NCBI GenBank assembly: GCA_963082975.1
Contig: OY720345.1
Coordinates: 7,900,491 to 7,964,490 of the forward strand
Length of the DNA stretch: 64,000 bases
DNA from: Labia minor
Taxonomy: Eukaryota; Arthropoda; Insecta; Dermaptera; Spongiphoridae
Reading direction: 5' to 3'
Of the stretch, positions 42,405-55,229 are shown piece after piece (within the stretch, counting starts at the first letter, position 1; each line of letters opens with the position of its first letter). The notes below the pieces were generated by a model, which ran no database searches, had not been told where the DNA came from, and worked only from the letters and a program-made list of their open reading frames with translations. A program made the position numbers and the translations under genes.

Positions 42405-45400
42405 ACTATTTAATGGATAAATATCCAAAGATGTTTGTTTTTTTCTAATTAATAAACAAAAAAAAATATAATTTTTTTTTATTTTCCTCTTATTTATTTA
42501 TCTTTGCTTCCAAAAATGTTAACTATTATATTCAGTAATTTTGTTTTTTTTGTAATATGTAAAATAAAACATGGGAATGCTAGGAAGCATTACTATCAAC
42601 GAACTTTTATTCATATTTATCACAAAATTTCATAAATAATTCCAATTTATATGATCTTAATATATTGTGAGAATTAGTTAAATAATGTAGAATTTTCCCA
42701 ATGTTCCCGGGAATTTCCCTAATGTTCCCGGGCATTTTTTTAATGTTTACAATAATGTCCAAACATTGTTTTTTTACAATTTTACATTATAATAACACAA
42801 ATTACAGTAGTTATAATATATGGGGAATTTTCAACTTTGACCGCCGATTTCCCAAACGAATTTTAAAAAACCAAGAACACTTAACATTTACACATTTTAA
42901 GCTCTAATCGAATCCAAAATCAAAATTTAAAAAATCGAAAAACAGACACACAAATATATAGATTTTATAAACAAACATTTATACAATTTATTTTAATAAA
43001 TTTGAAACATTTTAGGAAACAAATTTTTAATGGGTCATTTTTAGAATTCCCATTTATCAATTATAATAAATAATTAAAAAATTGTAAACTTTTTAAAGTA
43101 TATAAAAATCAATTGTATAAATTGGTTAAAGAGTCGAGCGATAGTTACACCTTTATAGCTCTACTCGAATCCAAAATCAAAATTTAAAAAATCGAAAAAC
43201 ACACATAGATTTTATAAACGAACTAAAAGTTCGTTGAAAATAAATAAATAATATATTAATAATAAACTCACATAAATACTTAAAATTAAGAGTTCATACA
43301 TTAGAATTATTAAACTCAATTGTTTTTCTTTCAAAACCCAAAATTACAATAATTATCTTAATTTAGTGACTCAAGATCATTTCTTATATTAAATTTTTAG
43401 TTTTAAGTGAAATTAATAAATATAAACCAAGAAAATAAGGTTGCAGGATAATTTTATTAAAATAATAAAAACATTTACATATACAATACATATATTTGTA
43501 TATTTATTTATTTTTTTTTTTTATTATAATAATTTGACGGAGGTTCAATAATATTTGATTTTTTTGTTTTGTTTTGTATCTTTTTTTTAAATATAATTAA
43601 AAAATCCTAAAAAATTTAAATTGAAATTTTTGGACAAATTGATAGCCTAAAATGATCAATAAAAAGTTGGACATTTTTTATTAGATCATTTAAGTTAAAT
43701 GGATTTTAAAATAGGCACGTGCGGAATCATGAAGGAACAGCTATATTTAACATTTCAATTCAAATTTGATTAAAATAGTCCCCAAATTTAGACACTTTTT
43801 TTTTCTTTTTTTCTTTTTTTGTACTTATGTAGTGCATTTTACAGTTTTATCAATTGAAATAAAATAACAACAACAAAAAGGAATAATAATTATAAAAAAT
43901 ATTTATCCTCTATTTGAAATAAAAAAAGACATAGTTCTTTATATTGGCCTCAAGTAAATCAGGGATTAATCAATTTGATACCTCTTACACTATTTTTTTA
44001 AATGGTAACAAATGAATAATTGACTAAAAGTTATATACAAAGATTATAAATAATTTCCAACATGTTTGAATAAATATCAACCATTATATATATATAAAGC
44101 ATAAAAATATGTATTTTTATTCCCTTTTATTAAGATATGAACATTTAAATAATTAATTTGTTTTGAGAATGAACACTATATGGTGTGATTAAAGTTAAAA
44201 AAACAAAAAAACAAAAATAAAAATTAGTTAAGGAGATATAACCATTAAAAACAATTCCAATAATGATTTACAATATTGAGGCTTGATTTTACTGATTGTT
44301 TGCATAAGGCTAGTGCAACCTAACAGCTGAGAGTAATGGACATTATTCTATATAATCTATACACACATATACCATATATATATATATAATTAATCTATGG
44401 TTATGAAGTAACAACCAAGTCATAATTATTGGTATATGTATGTGATATTAAGAGCTCTTAAAAAATTATAATATATTCTCTATTTTTTTTATATTTAGCT
44501 CTTAATAAATTTAACTTATTTATTTTAGAATAGGTCTTATATTATAAAAGTATTTTCTTTATTATTACAATATTTTTCTATATTTTGCCAGTAACATATT
44601 ATTATTATATTATGAAAGTGAACCTATTATAAAATAAAATCTTAAGTCACTGATGAAAAAAAATTGTTCTTTTATCACAAATTTATAAAAAAAGGGGAAA
44701 ATTCATTTTAGAGAAGAAATTATTATTTATACCCTGCTAAATATTTTCTAAGAAACATTTTTTCCAGAAAGAAAGTTAGAAGAAATAATAAAACATAATT
44801 AATATTAAGAATATGTAATGATTTGTTCCAATAGAAAAATATATTTAGCATTTTAATTCTTATATTTTAGACTAATAGATTTAACTATTACAGTGGTTTG
44901 TTGTTTATCTTCCATCTATAAAGTCAAATAATTAAAAAAAAAATAGAATTCGCATTTTTCAGTTAGAACAAATCATTTCATTTATTATCGAATATAATAT
45001 TTATTAATAAATTTTCTTTTTGCAGAGATAGGTGCACAAAATAAATATTTCTCTCTGTTAAAAATAACAATTATTTTTAAATTAAAACAGGAATGTAACA
45101 TATTTTTTTATGTTTTTTAAATTTAATCATCGTTGCATTTCCAAAATGTGAAAAATCTAATAGAAACAGAAAAATAAAAATAAAAATTAATATATATATA
45201 TTTATATTATTAAATGTAAATTTTCATAAGGTATGCAACATTTAAAAAAAATGTATTCCAAATGATATGAAATATCAACAATATCTACAAAATATTTTTA
45301 TTTATTCTTTTTTTTAATCATTATGGAAAAATTTTATTCAAAGGAAGAATAATAATAATAATAATTAAGGCAACCAGTATACAATACGTATTTTATAAAA

Positions 45401-46242
45401 GATGCTAAAAATCTGTGATTGTTGTTCTCTTTTTTCGAGTGAACGTATAATCATATCATTTAAATATAATTTTAAATTAATTATATAATACATATTTTAA
45501 ATAGATTGATTATGATAATAATAAAAAAGATATCTAAATTTAATGATTTTTAAAATCATTTAACATCAAGAATTAGTGAAATTTATATATATCTATCTAA
45601 AAAATATGATTTTTGACAAATATTTTTAAGGCAACAATTAAAGGATTTTTGATACATTTAAAAAATAAGAGAAAAATTTCTTCTTATTTTTCAAATAATT
45701 ATTTATTTATTAAATGTTTTTTTTCTTATTTAGATATGATTCAAAGAATAAAAAAATAAGTTCAAATTATTAGATAATTTTGAATTAAATTTTTTTTTGA
45801 AACATTTTATAATAAATATTTTTATATAGTTAACTTTTAATTAAATTAATAATATTTATAAAAGCTTTAAAAATACATATACATCAAAAATTATTATTAA
45901 TCAATTAATTATATAATGTATGGGAATATTCTTTTCCATACATTCATTCATCTTTATTAATTAAAAAAAAAACATTTAAAAATTAAAATACTAACTTGTA
46001 AAAAAGGGAAAGCTTAAAATATCCAGTTTAATATTAATCAATCAATCTTTATAAATTGTTTTTTTCAAATAAAAGTCCCATTTCAAAACGTTTTATAATT
46101 GATATGAGATGATTTAAAATGAAGCCTATATTTTAAAGTTTTTAAAATGTATATTTTTTTATATTTTTGTTTATCATTTAAATATCTAAATATTATTGAG
46201 CATTTACCATTACTCCAGCTGAAATCGTCTAAATATTATAAG

Positions 46243-46285
<43 letters not shown>

Positions 46286-46997
46286 CACTATATTAATTTA
46301 TTATCTATATAAAATATGTACCCATAAGGGACTAGAGATAGAGAAACGCCAAAGGTATGAATCACAATTGAATGAAGTCTTCGATTTGGCTAATAAATTT
46401 ATCACGTGGCGTGTCTGATTGGTCAAATATATGAAGAATAATATTTTTGGCATCTTGTTGCAGAAACTTATTAAAAAAATTATCACTATTAAAGTCAATT
46501 TTTTGTTTTGAAAACAGACAACAAATATTGTCTAAAAATAAGGCCATTGTAATGGTATGGTGTATATAGGGATGGATTATTCAATTGTTTATTTTTTTAA
46601 ATCCTTTTAAGAATTAAATTATTCTAGAATATATCCTTTCTCTATAGAATTATTAAAATCTATTTGATTAGAAATAATTTACATTTTATATAATATCTTC
46701 TATATATAATATATTTATAATTTTTATATTTATGAATATGTTGTAATTTCATAATTATAATTATAATAATTGGTAAAATAGATATTTAATAATGTAAAAA
46801 GATTTCATTTTTTGAATAAAATTATAAAGATTATCACATATTGGTATCTTGTTAGTATGTCCATCCCTTGTTTTATTCATTCTCAAAGAAGAAATATTTC
46901 AGTAAATAATAAATTATACATTTTTTCTTTCTATAGTTGTTTTATCTTTGAGATCTTTAATAAAATATAAAAAGAAAATGTTTGAAGATCTTATTTA

Positions 46998-47028
<31 letters not shown>

Positions 47029-47446
47029 TGAAGAACTTAGGAAGTCAAGAATTTAAGAAATTAATCAACTAAATTGTATCTGAAGTTGTCAAAAGTATTT
47101 TTTTAATGGTTTATGTCTTATTAATTAACTTAAACCAATTAAGAAAGGTGAGTGCAAGTTATTATTTTTTATCATTTATCATAGAAAATCATTCTGACAT
47201 ACTTTTTTAAGACAACAACAAATCTAATTTAGCCACAAAGCTTATATTATTTGACCGTTTATCCAACTTATCGCTAGTGATTTTATTAAAAGAAGGCAAT
47301 CTAAAACTAGCGTTAAGAGTAATTAAATTCATTTTTATGATATAATAAAAGCCCGTATCATTTCATTTTAGAAGGCAATATGTGGAGCTGTATTCCAATT
47401 TCCATGGAGAAGATCGCTCCAACGATGATGATATTCTTGTGGATAA
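42313..47446. other. Convergent intergenic region, AT-rich
   Basis: Lies between the ABCG stop and the WD40 gene's stop. It holds a doubled AATGTTCCCGGG motif at 42699-42735, a direct repeat of about 70 bp (ATCGAATCCAAAATCAAAA onward, 42905 and 43164), TA microsatellites (42380-42405, 46246-46283, 46999-47030) and a 61-codon minus-strand frame at 46362-46547. I see no other exon. Confidence 0.5.
46362..46531 (-). other. Possible alternative last exon of the WD40 gene
   Basis: On the minus strand an acceptor (TTATTTTTAG) at 46532-46533 precedes 56 open codons ending TGA at 46364-46362. The phase fits the donor at 48878, giving DEY then NICCLFSKQK. The peptide (QQDAKNIILHIFDQSDTPRD within it) does not look like a WD blade, unlike exon 7. 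It could be an alternative terminus, a separate small gene (ATG at 46547) or chance. Confidence 0.3.
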
Positions 47447-47538
47447 TCATGTGAGTTCTCCAATTTCTGTCCATCCATGGCTTGGACTTCCTAAACGCAT
47501 TAATCCCACAGATGAATCCTTACTTCCTGTCACTATAT
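47447..47538 (-). CDS. WD40 gene exon 7 (last)
   Basis: Acceptor TTATTTTTAG on the minus strand, then IVTGSKDSSVGLMRLGSPSH and GWTEIGELT before TGA at 47449-47447. The sequence completes a WD blade begun in exon 6 (DISPYDEY), which favours it over the alternative at 46362. A TTTATT (AATAAA on the minus strand) near 47282 may be the polyadenylation signal. Confidence 0.85.
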
Positions 47539-50500
47539 CTAAAAATAAACAATAATTTTAATAATATTTGAAAATAAATTAAATTTTTTTTTTGATTTTG
47601 CATTATCTATTAACATTTAGAATAACAAATATATACAAAGTTGAAAGACACATTATATATATATATATATCTTGATTTATATAAATATATACATTACATT
47701 TATATTTAATATTCGTGAATAATTTAAAAATTAAATTTAATATAGAAATTTTTAAAAAAATAATATTATTAAAAGGTTAATGTATATAAGCTAATAAAAC
47801 AAATAATTAAAAAAAGAACTTAAATCAGATTTACTAAAGAATTAATTTAATTTAAAATACTTTGATTCAATTTCAAATCGATTCTTAAAAATGAATACAA
47901 CTAGTACCTTTTTTGTCATGCAACCAAAAAATGTAAAGTAAAATTCAAAAACTACTATTTTAGGTTAAATTCATTTTCATTAGAAAAATCTTGATTTATC
48001 TTTTCATATAGAAATAGAAGTATACATATTGTATGAATATTTAAACATAAAGAAAAAAAAATTAGTACTAAATTAATTTAAATCAAAAAATATTTTAAAA
48101 TTTATAAAGAATTCTTGCTATAACCACTGAATTTAGATCTTTTTGATGATTTACTTTTGATTTCACTCTTGTTCAAAAGAATAATAATCAAAGTAAATAA
48201 ATTATTCCAAAAATGTTTTAATTTAAATTTATCCCTTAACAGTCATGAGTATGGATACGAATCAAAAATATTGAGGAGGGAAATCATCAAAAAAACTAAT
48301 TTTAATAGTTTTAGCCTAAACTCTTATTTCGAAAATATAAAATTATAAATAATATGATTGGAAAATGAAGAAATCGTTTTTTTTATAATCTAATAAAACA
48401 TCATTTAGATATTTTTGAAATAAATTATCCTTTAAAGAGAGTTAAGGCTTTTGGAATGAATATTTTTGAAAAACGCTTTTTAAATTGGATAAATACGAAT
48501 TTAATAACCTTCCTTCCGGAATGCTGAAGTTAACTCAAAGCTACAAACAAGTATTCAATTCCTGGCTTGAATATTTGATTGAAAACAAACGCTTCAGTAA
48601 AGTTGGACTGGATTTAAGAGAGAAAAAAGTGGCAGAGTATTCAAAATGTCCTGAAAAAAAGTCAGATAGCAGCTATTCATATATCATTAAATAATTAGTA
48701 AAAAAAAAATAAAATTTCATAACCTTTGGATTACCTTTTTTATATGTATAGAAAATTTTTAATTTAATAAAATAAGCTAGTAAATGATAGATTGTTAGAA
48801 AATTATATAATCAAGAAAATAAGAAGAAAATAAAAGAAATTGATATAATAAAACTAAACTGATTTAAAAAAACATACATTCATCGTATGGTGATATATCG
48901 AAATCTTCAATATCTTTCTTATGTTGATAAACGATTCCAAGATATGCGTGATGGTCAGGATAACGACGATATCGCCGAAGAATGCCACCTTCGCACCCAG
49001 TAAAAAGTTGTGCTCCATTTGATGTGTACCTATAAGAATAATAATCAATATATACAATTTTATCTTCCAAACTAAAAAATTAAAAGAATATAACAAAACC
49101 TTATTTTCCAAATAACTTTCTCTTTGTTCTCTTTGAGATGTTCTAGTTTTGCTGTATCATGGTAATATGCGGAGACTTTTTCACCTCCAGCGACAATCAG
49201 GCCTTAAATTAATAAAACTTGTAAATATATTTTATATAATCTAAATATAAGATTTTTAAAAATATTTTTTGTTTTAATTTGTTTTTACTAATTAATATTA
49301 ATAATTAGCTAAAAAATTTAATAACTAATTTTTTTTTACTGCCAGTCATTGATTGGTATTGAGACAAACAAATTTATGCATTCTTCCATTATTTTTTGTT
49401 CCTATTAAATTTTATGTAGGTGATAACAAATGTAACTATTTTAATAGATCTTACCAATGGATTTAAGAAAGAAAAAATTATAATTTGATAAAAATCTGCT
49501 AATTCTCGAGATTTCTTGCCGCCTGGAACTCGGAAGCTTGTAGCGCAAAATAAATAAATAAAAAGATTATTTATGGTTTCCTAAAAAAATGGACTAAACA
49601 CAAAAATATAATTTAAACCGAATATTTGTCTCATAATAGTAATAATAATGTAATAATAATAATAATAATAATAATAATATATAAATATTATCCATAATAA
49701 AACAAAGAACGTTGTTTCTAATTGAACTTACTACTAAACCCATCTCGGCGACCTGAATTAAATGGTTCAGGTGAAGCAGAAACTGAATTGACAGCATGGC
49801 CAGTTTCAAATGTATGTAGTGCCCTTCCATCTAATGCTGACACCCTACAAGTGCCATCCCCTCCGGCAGTTAAGAGAGCACTCTGAAGACCACGCACCCA
49901 CGGCCAGGTATTAGGCAAAAACTGTACATCATATATAGGTGCCATATGCAGCTAAATAAACGTTTATTATAAAATAAATTTAAATTATTTCTTAATTTTT
50001 CAAAATTCCAATTCATACATCATAAATAAAATCCAAAGGCAATGGCATTCTCAAATCGACTAAACTTAAACCTTTTCCATTGACACCAACTGATACTGCT
50101 ATATGTGGATTTTTAGGATCAGTTGCTAAACCAGTTCTTTCACTTCCACTAAAAGCGCAATTGTCATAAGCCAATAATTGCTCTCCTTTTTCCACATCGA
50201 CAACAGCGAGACGTCTTGCTGTTGTTGCTGCAAGAATCTTAAACCCAAAAATTATTTCAAAACAAACAAAAATTAATATTTATTGAATTTAAAATTAAAA
50301 ATTAATTAATTAATTAATTAAGCAAGTTAATAATTCAAAAAATAGAGAATTAAAAAATAATTCTAAAAATTTTATTTATAAAAAATATTATCAGTAGCTG
50401 TTAAAAATATTATCATAAACACTCAAAAATACTCCTTTTCTTAATGGATAATAAAAAATATTTTAAAAAAATCAAATTTTAAAATGTATTATAAAAAATA

Positions 50501-51668
50501 TTTAACTAGTAAACATTCAAGTAAAAAATGATTAAATTTTAGACAAAAATAGAATAATAAAAATATGTAGAATTAAGATATAGCTCTTGAGAGTATGTAT
50601 TTTGAAAGTCTAGAATAATTATATTATGTTCAAATGTGAGAAATTAAAACAAAAATATAAAGAAGGCAAAAATTCCTTTTAGTTTTTTAACACTAATTAC
50701 ATAATATATGATATTATAATACCTTCGATCCATCCATTGTAAATCTCACTGCAGTTACATTTCGTGCCAAAGTTAAAGAGGAAATTTGATATCCCATAAG
50801 TAGTTCTAATGTTAGCGCAGAATAAAGATTAACTTTTCCATCACATGCTCCAGAACAAAACAGAAATCGATCCTATAATTAAAAATATTAAAATTATTAT
50901 TAATAAAAATATAATTGAAAATTTATTTATAAATTATAAGAATGATTATTGTAATTATGAATGAAATATCTTAAGCCTCTATTAATTAAATTTTCCCATA
51001 AATAATAATTGAAAAGTTACATTTAATTTATCAATTAAAATAAAAATAGTTAATTTTATAGTTAGAAATTTATGGAACATTATAAGAGCATATTTTGTAA
51101 ATAACTTAAAAATTTGTTCATTCAAGAGAAGTATGTTTTTTGATTTGTATACAAAGTCTAATTTTGTAATTTTAATAATATAATCATTAAACAATAGAAA
51201 TATCTTCTATAGATAGCTTATGAAAAACCTCTTTTCTATTTCAAGGAGTGGAGTGACAACCTCGTATGGCAGTCAATATATATATATATATATATAAAAC
51301 AAATAGTATCTATCACTGATATATTTAATTTTATCTAATAATATTTATAAATTTCAAATAATTTATTTATTCAAAAATATGTCATTAAAAACAATATTTT
51401 TTTTGAATCGTTAATTTTTATTAAGAAATACATAGAATATTTTAAATATTAATATTTGTTGAAGATTCCATTATCTAAATTAATTGTCCTTGGATTGAAT
51501 ATCTGCCATTAAGGTTCTCAATTTGTTTGATTCAATTTTATCAATAATCACATTTGTTTGTAATAGAAGTAAATTATTTTTGAACATTCTTACCCTTGGT
51601 GAAAAAGAGACTCCCCTCACACTTCCTTGATGAAATTTAAGGAAGAATGGTTTACCCTCTGGGATCAT
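47447..51668 (-). CDS. WD40-repeat protein (7 coding exons)
   Basis: Joining complement 51594-51668, 50723-50872, 50019-50237, 49732-49951, 49100-49202, 48878-49029 and 47447-47538 gives 1011 bases: 336 codons plus stop, all GT..AG with matching phases. The translation shows WD40-type blades: FHQGSVRGVSFSP then FLFCSGACDGKVNLYSA; NVTAVRFTMDGSKILAATTA; HMAPIYDVQFLP then SALLTAGGDGTCRVSALDG; VIWKIRYTSNGAQLFTGCEG; and DFDISPYDEYIVTGSKDSSV. Classic WD dipeptides are mostly replaced, so the propeller is divergent. WD40 propellers are protein-interaction platforms; the partner is unknown. No signal peptide or membrane segment. The first ATG in frame is 51668; a longer N-terminus from upstream exons cannot be excluded. 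I do not recognise a named orthologue. Confidence 0.85.
48125..48694 (+). pseudogene. Frameshifted coding-like remnant, unknown family
   Basis: Three consecutive open segments in different frames: about 48125-48348 (SHEYGYESKILRREIIKK), about 48400-48525 (NYPLKRVKAFGMNIFEKRF) and 48485-48694 (NNLPSGMLKLTQSYKQVFNS ... ENKRFSKVGLDLREKK). Composition is protein-like, intronless and on the strand opposite the WD40 gene, inside its intron 6. It could be a processed pseudogene, an old viral or transposon insertion, or chance in AT-rich DNA. I cannot name the family. Confidence 0.35.
48878..49029 (-). CDS. WD40 gene exon 6
   Basis: Encodes YTSNGAQLFTGCEGGILRRY, then YLGIVYQHKKDIEDFDISPY. Acceptor TTCTTATAG; donor GTATGT on the minus strand; phases 2 in, 1 out. 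Confidence 0.88.
49100..49202 (-). CDS. WD40 gene exon 5
   Basis: Encodes SLIVAGGEKVSAYYHDTAKL, then a Lys/Glu-rich loop and VIWKI. Phase 1 in, phase 2 out. Confidence 0.85.
49732..49951 (-). CDS. WD40 gene exon 4
   Basis: Encodes LHMAPIYDVQFLPNTWPW, SALLTAGGDGTCRVSALDG and GHAVNSVSASPEPF. The GGDGTCRVSALDGRALHTF stretch is the clearest WD-type blade. Phase 0 in, phase 1 out before GTAAGT. Confidence 0.9.
50019..50237 (-). CDS. WD40 gene exon 3
   Basis: Encodes ILAATTARRLAVVDVEKGEQ, GLATDPKNPHIAVSVGVNG and LSLVDLRMPLPLDFIYD. Exactly 73 codons, phase 0 at both ends. Confidence 0.9.
50723..50872 (-). CDS. WD40 gene exon 2
   Basis: Encodes DRFLFCSGACDGKVNLYSAL and NVTAVRFTMDGSK. Exactly 50 codons, phase 0 at both ends; acceptor TTAATTATAG. 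Confidence 0.9.
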
Positions 51669-51681
51669 TCTTGTAGATAAA
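51594..51681 (-). CDS. WD40 gene exon 1 (first coding)
   Basis: ATG at 51668-51666 begins MIPEGKPFFLKFHQGSVRGV and runs to donor AGG followed by GTAAGA. An acceptor ending TTCCTTCAATCAAG lies 13 bases upstream of the ATG, so bases 51669-51681 would be 5' UTR. The frame stays open a little further upstream (NGRNLFLQSS), so a coding upstream exon remains possible. Confidence 0.75.
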
Positions 51682-52400
51682 CTTGATTGAAGGAATAAAT
51701 TCCTTCCGTTGTAATGGTCCGGGATAAAAAATTATCATTCAAAATTATTAAAAAATAAAAATATATCAAAGTATCATAATTTTAAAATATAATAAATCTA
51801 AAAAAAAAATTAAATATAGATAAATAAATTAAAAATTAATAAAATAAAAATGGATAAAAATGATATATTAATAATAAATAATAAAACAAAGGTTATTTAC
51901 ATGAAATTTAGAGTATTTTTTTTTTGAATAGCAATCTTTTTCCATTAATATTACTTAAATAATAATTCAATCACACTATTTTTGTTTTAATTTTATAAAT
52001 ATAACAATTTAGATTTGATTTTTATAGTAAATGGAGTTAACATGACAGTTGATCTTGATAGCATATGTTTTCATTTCCACTCTTTTAGGTTTTATTTTAT
52101 ATTTTTATTCAGGTCAAATCAATCCTATATATTTTTTGGTTTTTAAATTATATATTATTGTTAAAGATTATATAATTTGTCTTTATAATAATATAAAAAA
52201 TTTTCTAAGTAATGAAAAAAAATAAAGATATTAAATACAAAATGCATATTGATTAAAAAATTATTTATATAAAAAAAACAATTATACAAATTGTAAAAAT
52301 TAAAAAGAATATTAATAAGTGAATGAATAGATATATATATATAAATTCTAGAATAGAATATTAGCAATAAAATATTCAACCATATTGGATTAGAACTTAC
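51682..52400. other. AT-rich sequence, probable WD40 5' UTR intron
   Basis: Low complexity; no coding exon or bounded repeat seen. Confidence 0.4.
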
Positions 52401-52760
52401 TTGATTGAAAATATAGAAATCAGGGATTTTCACTTTTTTATATTAAAATTCCATATAAATTTAATTTTAAACAATAAAAACAATATATATATATATATAT
52501 TTAATAATTGATATTAAATAATGATGGCAAACTAGAATCCTTTTGTCCAAGTGATAATAATGAATATAAAAAAAGGGAAGAAATAAAAGAAGGTGTGTAA
52601 GAGAATCTCTATTTCTCCTACTATTCCTACTCCTCTTGTCAAATGATCACCACTGTTTACGAATGACGTCAGAGGAGTGGGAATTTAAAAAAACTACGAA
52701 TCAGCTGATCTAAATCAGGTCACACGCATAAGCAAGTGAAAACCTATACACGTTCCTTCT
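52401..52760 (-). promoter_or_regulatory. Putative promoter and 5' UTR exon of the WD40 gene
   Basis: On the minus strand a strong donor (CAA followed by GTAAGTTC) ends a possible leader exon at 52401. About 265 bases upstream lie a full cAMP-response-type palindrome TGACGTCA (52664-52671) and CAGCTGA nearby, in non-repetitive GC-richer sequence. A non-coding first exon joined to 51681 would be consistent. The transcription start is not determinable. Confidence 0.35.
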
Positions 52761-53113
52761 CTGAAAATACTCCTCGATTAATAAACAGAAAAAAAGTGAA
52801 AATAATAATGAATAATTAAAAATTAATTTTAAATAAATATTATTAATCATAATAAAGAATATAAAAGATATAGAAATGAAAATTAAAAAAAAAAATAATT
52901 AAAAATTAAGATTAAATAAAATATTAAAAAAAAGAATAATAAATAAAAGTTTAGAGTATAAATAAGAAGGAAAAAAAGAATTGGGAATTTAAAGAGATTG
53001 AAGAGATGTTTTTCTGATTTCAATAAAAAATAATTACAAATTTACCTATAATTTTATAGTAATTTTCAAAATTATTTTTTTTATTTAAAAAATATATACT
53101 TCTAAAATATTTA

Positions 53114-53160
<47 letters not shown>

Positions 53161-53207
53161 GACATATTATATCATAATATATATATATAATATATATATA
53201 TATATAT

Positions 53208-53988
53208 GAGGTACATCCAGAAAGTAAGTTCCGTTTGGTAATATAATTAAATTGTGTACAGATACAGAAAAGTTATTTATTGCACAAAATTCTACAAATC
53301 TTAAACTACTTTCCACATAACTGCAGAAATTTTGCAGGCTGTGTCATAGCGTGGCACAAGTTTTTGAATACCTTCTTCACAGAAATTTGCCGCTTGTGTC
53401 TTCAACCAGTTGGAAACAGTTTTTTTCAACTCGTCGTTATCGTTGAAGTGTTGACCGCCAAGGAAAGTCTTGAGATGTAAGAACAGGTGAAAGTCGCTAG
53501 GAGCGAGGTCAGGGCTGTACGGAGGATGGCTAAACACGTCTCATTCAAATCCCTGATTTTTCGTCACATTTGAAGTGTGTGGTTTTGCGTTGTCGTGAAA
53601 AAAACAATTTCATCTGTTCTTACATCTCAAGTCTTTCCTTGGCGGTCAACACGTTAACGATGACGCCGAGCTGAAAAAAACTGTTTCCAACTGGTTGAAG
53701 ACACAAGCGGCAGTTCTTACATCTCAAGACTTTCCTTGGCGGTCAACACTTCAACGATAACGACGAGTTGAAAAAAACTGTTTCCAACTGGTTGAAGACA
53801 GGCGGCAAATTTCTGTGAAGAAGGTATTCAAAAACTTGTGCCACGCTATGACACATGCCTGCAAAATTTCGGCAGTTATGTGGAAAGTAGTTTAAGATTT
53901 GTAGAATTTTGTGCAATAAATAACTTTTCTGTATCTGTACACAATTTAATTATATTACCAAACGGAACTTACTTTCTGGACGTACCTC
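53208..53988. mobile_element. Palindromic mariner made of two inverted 3' ends
   Basis: Both ends read GAGGTACATCCAGAAAGTAAG inward (right end with one change) and both arms extend about 280 bp with matching transposase 3' sequence. The left arm encodes on the minus strand PPYSPDLAPSDFHLFLHLKT and NWLKTQAANFCEEGIQKLVP; the right arm repeats the end on the plus strand. The right arm also holds two tandem copies of a roughly 90-bp unit (CTTTCCTTGGCGGTCAACAC). No complete transposase. Flanked by TA repeats. Confidence 0.82.
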
Positions 53989-54501
53989 GTATATATATAT
54001 ATATATTATTAAAAATGACATATTATATCATTTTAATCTCAAAATAGGCTCCAAAGTTTTTTATTAAAAAATAAAAATATATAAAATGAAAAATAATTAA
54101 ATTATTGTATTTTCCGATAAATTCATTTTAATTTTTTTTTTTTTTATTAAAGTGATTAATCAATCAACATCTTATCAATAAATATTTCCAGATAATAAAA
54201 GAGGTGACTAATTATTATGACTTTGAGAAAACATTCCTAATGAATTATAGAAATATTTAATTCAAATATTATAAATATATCAAACCTTCATTAAATTATA
54301 CGTGTTATACTGAAATATAAATAATAACAAAAGAATTTTAATTTTAAAAATTTAATCTCTTTTTAAATAAATTTTTAATTCATTGAAATATTTCCTATAT
54401 ATAATAATTTGATATGAACTAAAACAGGCTGTTAAAAAATAATATATCTTAAGGTATAAGTATTAGTTGAATTGAAAAATTATTTATTTAAAAATTAATA
54501 T

Positions 54502-54537
<36 letters not shown>

Positions 54538-55229
54538 AATATATGTGTAAACGTATTTCATTAAATTCAAGAATGATTGTCAATCACTTTTAACGAGGAT
54601 TTCAATCTCTTAGCAATGTCCCTGAGCTCTTTATGAAATTTCTATATTTCAATAGCATCCTTCAAAGCGAATAAAGTGTAGATGAATGTATGTACCAATT
54701 CATTGAATAAGAAAAATAATATTTATTTTAATAATTTATTAAATGAATGAAAAGGAAATAAAAAATAAATAATAAATGAACGCTAAATAAAAAAAATGTT
54801 GTAGTAATATATCATACAGAAAAAAATAAATAATAATAACAATATTAAGGCAAGACGAATTAACTCTAATAGCATTACATTCATATTCCATTGAACAATT
54901 TAAATTAGAATAAAAGTATATACAAAAAAAGAATCAATTCTTAATATTTCTTAATATATAATTTACCTTTCACTTGTTCTTCCTCCCCATCCCCCTTTTC
55001 ATCACTTCTCCTCTATCATTAGGATAACCAAATAATATCAAGTGTAACACATTACATATATATATATATGGTGGTCTCATATATATATATATATGAGACC
55101 ACCAAAAGAAAATAAATCAAAATAATGATAAACATTCTAAAAATTAAAATGGACTAACCGAAATATAAATATTTTTTCAATTACAATTTTTATAATAATA
55201 ATAATAATAACAATAATAATAATATATTT
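53989..55229. other. AT-rich sequence with microsatellites
   Basis: Contains (TA)n at 54506-54534 and a near-perfect palindrome ATATATATATATGG-TGGTCTCATATAT / ATATATGAGACCACC at about 55055-55100. No exon supported. Confidence 0.5.

Noticed and set aside
47372-47556. Plus-strand open frame preceded by an AG, resembling a terminal exon.
   Set aside because: The opposite strand gives a WD40 blade (DEY joined to IVTGSKDSSV) with correct splice phase from exon 6, so the plus-strand frame is a shadow.
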